64,000 nt of DNA from Burkholderia sp. HI2500 (lineage in GTDB: Bacteria; Pseudomonadota; Gammaproteobacteria; Burkholderiales; Burkholderiaceae): assembly GCF_002223055.1 (NCBI RefSeq), contig NZ_NKFL01000006.1, forward strand, positions 1,302,001 to 1,366,000, written 5' to 3'. Positions 62,070 to 64,000 of this stretch are shown one piece after another (positions within the stretch are counted from its first letter, which is position 1; each line of letters opens with the position of its first letter). A program made the position numbers and the translations under genes. The notes under the pieces were generated by a model. The model ran no database searches. It saw nothing but the letters and a program-made list of their open reading frames with translations, and was not told where the DNA came from.

Positions 62070-63926
62070 TCACGGCCTGCCGACCGACACGCTCCCGTAC
62101 GACCCTGCGGCCGCGTCGAGCGTGGCAGGATCGGCAACGCGCACGACCGACCTCGCCGAATCACGGCCGAGTGCCTGCATGCACAGCCCGATCACGATGT
62201 CCGTGCCGACCGCGCCGTACACCGCGTGATCGACCTGCGGCTCGAGATGCAGTCGCACGTGACGCGAGTGCCTGAACGCGCGCTCGATCGCACCGAAGTG
62301 GCGCCGCACGTCGTCGATGCCGGGATCGAGCGCGCCGTACACCAGCGTCGTCCGGACATTGCGTTGTGCCAGCACGTGCATCACGCCGCGTGGTGTGCCG
62401 GCGCGCGGCTTCCAGCCGAAGCGCGCGGCGGCCTCTTTCAACGGCACGCTGACCCGCGCGATCGCATTGGCGGCGACGGCCGCCACGATCGGCCGCAAAT
62501 CGCGCCGTTCGCGCACGAGGCCCTTCCACTTTTTCCAGTCGCGCACCGATAGCCAGTAGCCGCGCACCGAATTGTTCCGCTGCTTCTGCACCGCCTCCAG
62601 CGAGAGCCCGGCCGGCCACACGAAACGCGCCAGGTTGATCGCGATCACGCCGCCGAGCGACGGCGTCTTCACGGCCGCATGCAATGCCGCATAGGCGCCC
62701 GAACAGATGCCGGTTGCGATCACCTCCGGGTAGCCGAGTGCACGCAGCCAGTCGGCGGCGGCTGCCACGTCGTCGCTCGACTGCGGTGAATACACGACCG
62801 GCGCCTGGTCGTCGGGCGCGGCAACCCCGCTGTCGCCCACGCCATGCACGTCGATCCTCAGCGTCGTCACGCCGGCGCGTGCGAGCGTCCGCGCGAGGCG
62901 CACGCTGAAGCGCCCTTCTCCGCTGCGCGGATTCGTCGACGTGTTCGCGATCACGAGTGCCGGCGCGACGGGATTTGCCGGCCCCGTATCGGCGGGACGG
63001 CACAGCACGCCGACCACCCGGTCCGGCCCTACCGCGACGACCTGCTCGGTCATGTCCGTCATGTCGAGCGCGACAGCCGACTCGCCATTCCATGACGGAT
63101 CCAGCGGCCGCGCGGGGTCGATGCGAGTCGCCACGTGCGGTGCCCGTTCGGCGATCCAGTTGACGAGCGTGTCGATCGCGTCGAGCGGCAAGCGCGAGCG
63201 CGTGCCGTCCAGCATCGTCGTCGACCATTCGCGGAACGAGTCGGTCGCCACGTCGACGCCGCGAGCGAGCAGTGCATCGCGCAACGCAGGACCGTCCCCC
63301 TGATCGGGATCGATCAGCAGCATCGCGCCGGGCAACGTCGCTGCATCGCGCACGACGTCGCACAAATCGACCGCCTTCAGCGCATCGACGAAATCGTCGG
63401 GAAAGCGGTGCCCGAGCACGTTCATGCACGGTTCGTCGCGATGTGCGGCACGAATGGCCGGCGACGTGATGTCGAGCCACTGCCGATGCACGAACGACAT
63501 CTCGCGGAGGTACGCACGCCCACGCACGACGGGCGCGAACGCCGCCAATGCGTCGACGCGCGGCGACGGGCGCTGGCCGTTGCCTGCGGCGGCCAGCATC
63601 GCGAACAGCGCGCCCGCACGGATTCCGACGAGCGTTAGCGACGCGACACCGACCTGGTCGCGCAGCATGCCGATCGCATCGTGAATGCTGTCGATGCACG
63701 CGGCATACCGACCGGCATCGAGATCGTCGCCCGCGGAGTCACCGCTGCACGGATAGTTGAATCGCAACACCGTGACACCGTTACTGGCAAGGCGCTCGGC
63801 GATCGCCCGCATGAACTTGTGCGTCCACGATGCCTCGTGGCCCAATGCTTCGCACAGGACCACCCCTTGTGTCGTCTGTCCCTCGTGCAGCCACCCCACG
63901 CAGCTGCCGAACGTAATCGGCTTCAA
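62070..63926 (-). CDS. Two-domain alpha/beta hydrolase with altered nucleophile elbows
   Basis: This 618-residue protein has two serine-aminopeptidase-type alpha/beta hydrolase domains in tandem (about 1-290 and 295-600). The first has GIRAG (101-105) where GxSxG is expected, so the nucleophile is arginine and the domain looks inactive. The second has GICSG (406-410), with Cys408 at the nucleophile position. An Asp in LDPGIDDV and a His in QVDHAVYG could complete a Cys-Asp-His triad, as in dienelactone hydrolase. It resembles hydrolases found in EPS and exosortase loci. The start is a TTG at 63926 with GAGGAG seven bases upstream, and it overlaps the previous stop (TTGA). Confidence 0.82.
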   Translation of the reverse strand: MKPITFGSCVGWLHEGQTTQGVVLCEALGHEASWTHKFMRAIAERLASNGVTVLRFNYPCSGDSAGDDLDAGRYAACIDSIHDAIGMLRDQVGVASLTLVGIRAGALFAMLAAAGNGQRPSPRVDALAAFAPVVRGRAYLREMSFVHRQWLDITSPAIRAAHRDEPCMNVLGHRFPDDFVDALKAVDLCDVVRDAATLPGAMLLIDPDQGDGPALRDALLARGVDVATDSFREWSTTMLDGTRSRLPLDAIDTLVNWIAERAPHVATRIDPARPLDPSWNGESAVALDMTDMTEQVVAVGPDRVVGVLCRPADTGPANPVAPALVIANTSTNPRSGEGRFSVRLARTLARAGVTTLRIDVHGVGDSGVAAPDDQAPVVYSPQSSDDVAAAADWLRALGYPEVIATGICSGAYAALHAAVKTPSLGGVIAINLARFVWPAGLSLEAVQKQRNNSVRGYWLSVRDWKKWKGLVRERRDLRPIVAAVAANAIARVSVPLKEAAARFGWKPRAGTPRGVMHVLAQRNVRTTLVYGALDPGIDDVRRHFGAIERAFRHSRHVRLHLEPQVDHAVYGAVGTDIVIGLCMQALGRDSARSVVRVADPATLDAAAGSYGSVSVGRP

Positions 63927-64000
63927 TCGGTACTCCTCGGATCGGTATTTTTATCGGACGCGGACGCGTGTTCCGGCGGCTCCACCGAAATGAGCGATTC
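63923..64000 (-). CDS. C-terminal end of an unidentified upstream gene (partial)
   Basis: A frame enters from the right edge and reads ESLISVEPPEHASASDKNTD before TGA at 63923-63925, which overlaps the TTG start of the hydrolase gene. The coupled layout says the hydrolase is the second or later gene of an operon. The residues are a disordered tail and do not reveal a family. Confidence 0.5.
   Translation of the reverse strand, partial: ESLISVEPPEHASASDKNTDPRSTD

Noticed and set aside
1..64000. tRNA, rRNA, CRISPR arrays, insertion sequences and integrase genes
   Set aside because: I looked for cloverleaf-like stems, regular direct repeats, transposase motifs and terminal inverted repeats and saw none that would stand up.

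Overview
The window looks like a Burkholderia cepacia complex chromosome, most likely a secondary replicon. The DNA is very GC-rich with strong third-position GC bias. It carries a Burkholderia-type OmpC-like porin, a homoprotocatechuate (hpa) meta-cleavage operon, a three-subunit gluconate dehydrogenase, DUF3304 and Sel1 immunity-type genes, and a large exopolysaccharide (EPS) locus. Species and replicon are inferred; nothing was searched.

Layout. 0-3.7 kb: end of an unknown gene, a porin, and an MDR dehydrogenase with a small partner gene, divergent from an AraC regulator. 3.8-6.5 kb: an accessory patch of lower GC. It holds a frameshifted DUF3304 lipoprotein, a Sel1-repeat lipoprotein-like protein, and a toxin-antitoxin pair whose PIN toxin is cut off. 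6.5-13 kb: hpaG1-G2-E-D-F-H-I, divergent from hpaR; it degrades homoprotocatechuate to pyruvate and succinic semialdehyde, but hpaBC is not here. 13-19.6 kb: a thioester-reductase-like SDR, a small orphan gene, a class B penicillin-binding protein and a Kef-type antiporter. 19.7-23.7 kb: the periplasmic gluconate dehydrogenase operon, closed by two tandem terminators. 24-29 kb: kptA, a DUF3995 protein, alanine dehydrogenase, PolX and a DksA/TraR-like protein.

29.5-63.9 kb is one long polysaccharide and regulatory neighbourhood. A Crp/Fnr regulator overlaps the undecaprenyl-phosphate sugar transferase that starts glycan synthesis. A second, divergent Crp/Fnr regulator stands next to a five-gene, translationally coupled operon: carrier protein, acyl-CoA dehydrogenase-like flavoprotein, aminoacyl-tRNA-synthetase-like amino acid:carrier-protein ligase, DUF1839 protein and GH2 glycosidase. 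A sigma-54 activator follows, then the EPS genes: GDP-mannose enzyme, beta-helix protein, three glycosyltransferases, two membrane acyltransferases, an SGNH-like protein, an FkbH-type protein with its own carrier protein, a Wzy-like polymerase, Wzc and Wza. A secreted small protein and a double alpha/beta hydrolase close the window.

From memory, the gene order resembles the B. cenocepacia Bcam1330-Bcam1341 (bep) biofilm polysaccharide cluster with its c-di-GMP-responsive CRP/FNR regulator Bcam1349 (BerA). If so, the aminoacyl-carrier-protein operon sits between that regulator and the EPS genes. It is the least explained system here and the best candidate for new biology.
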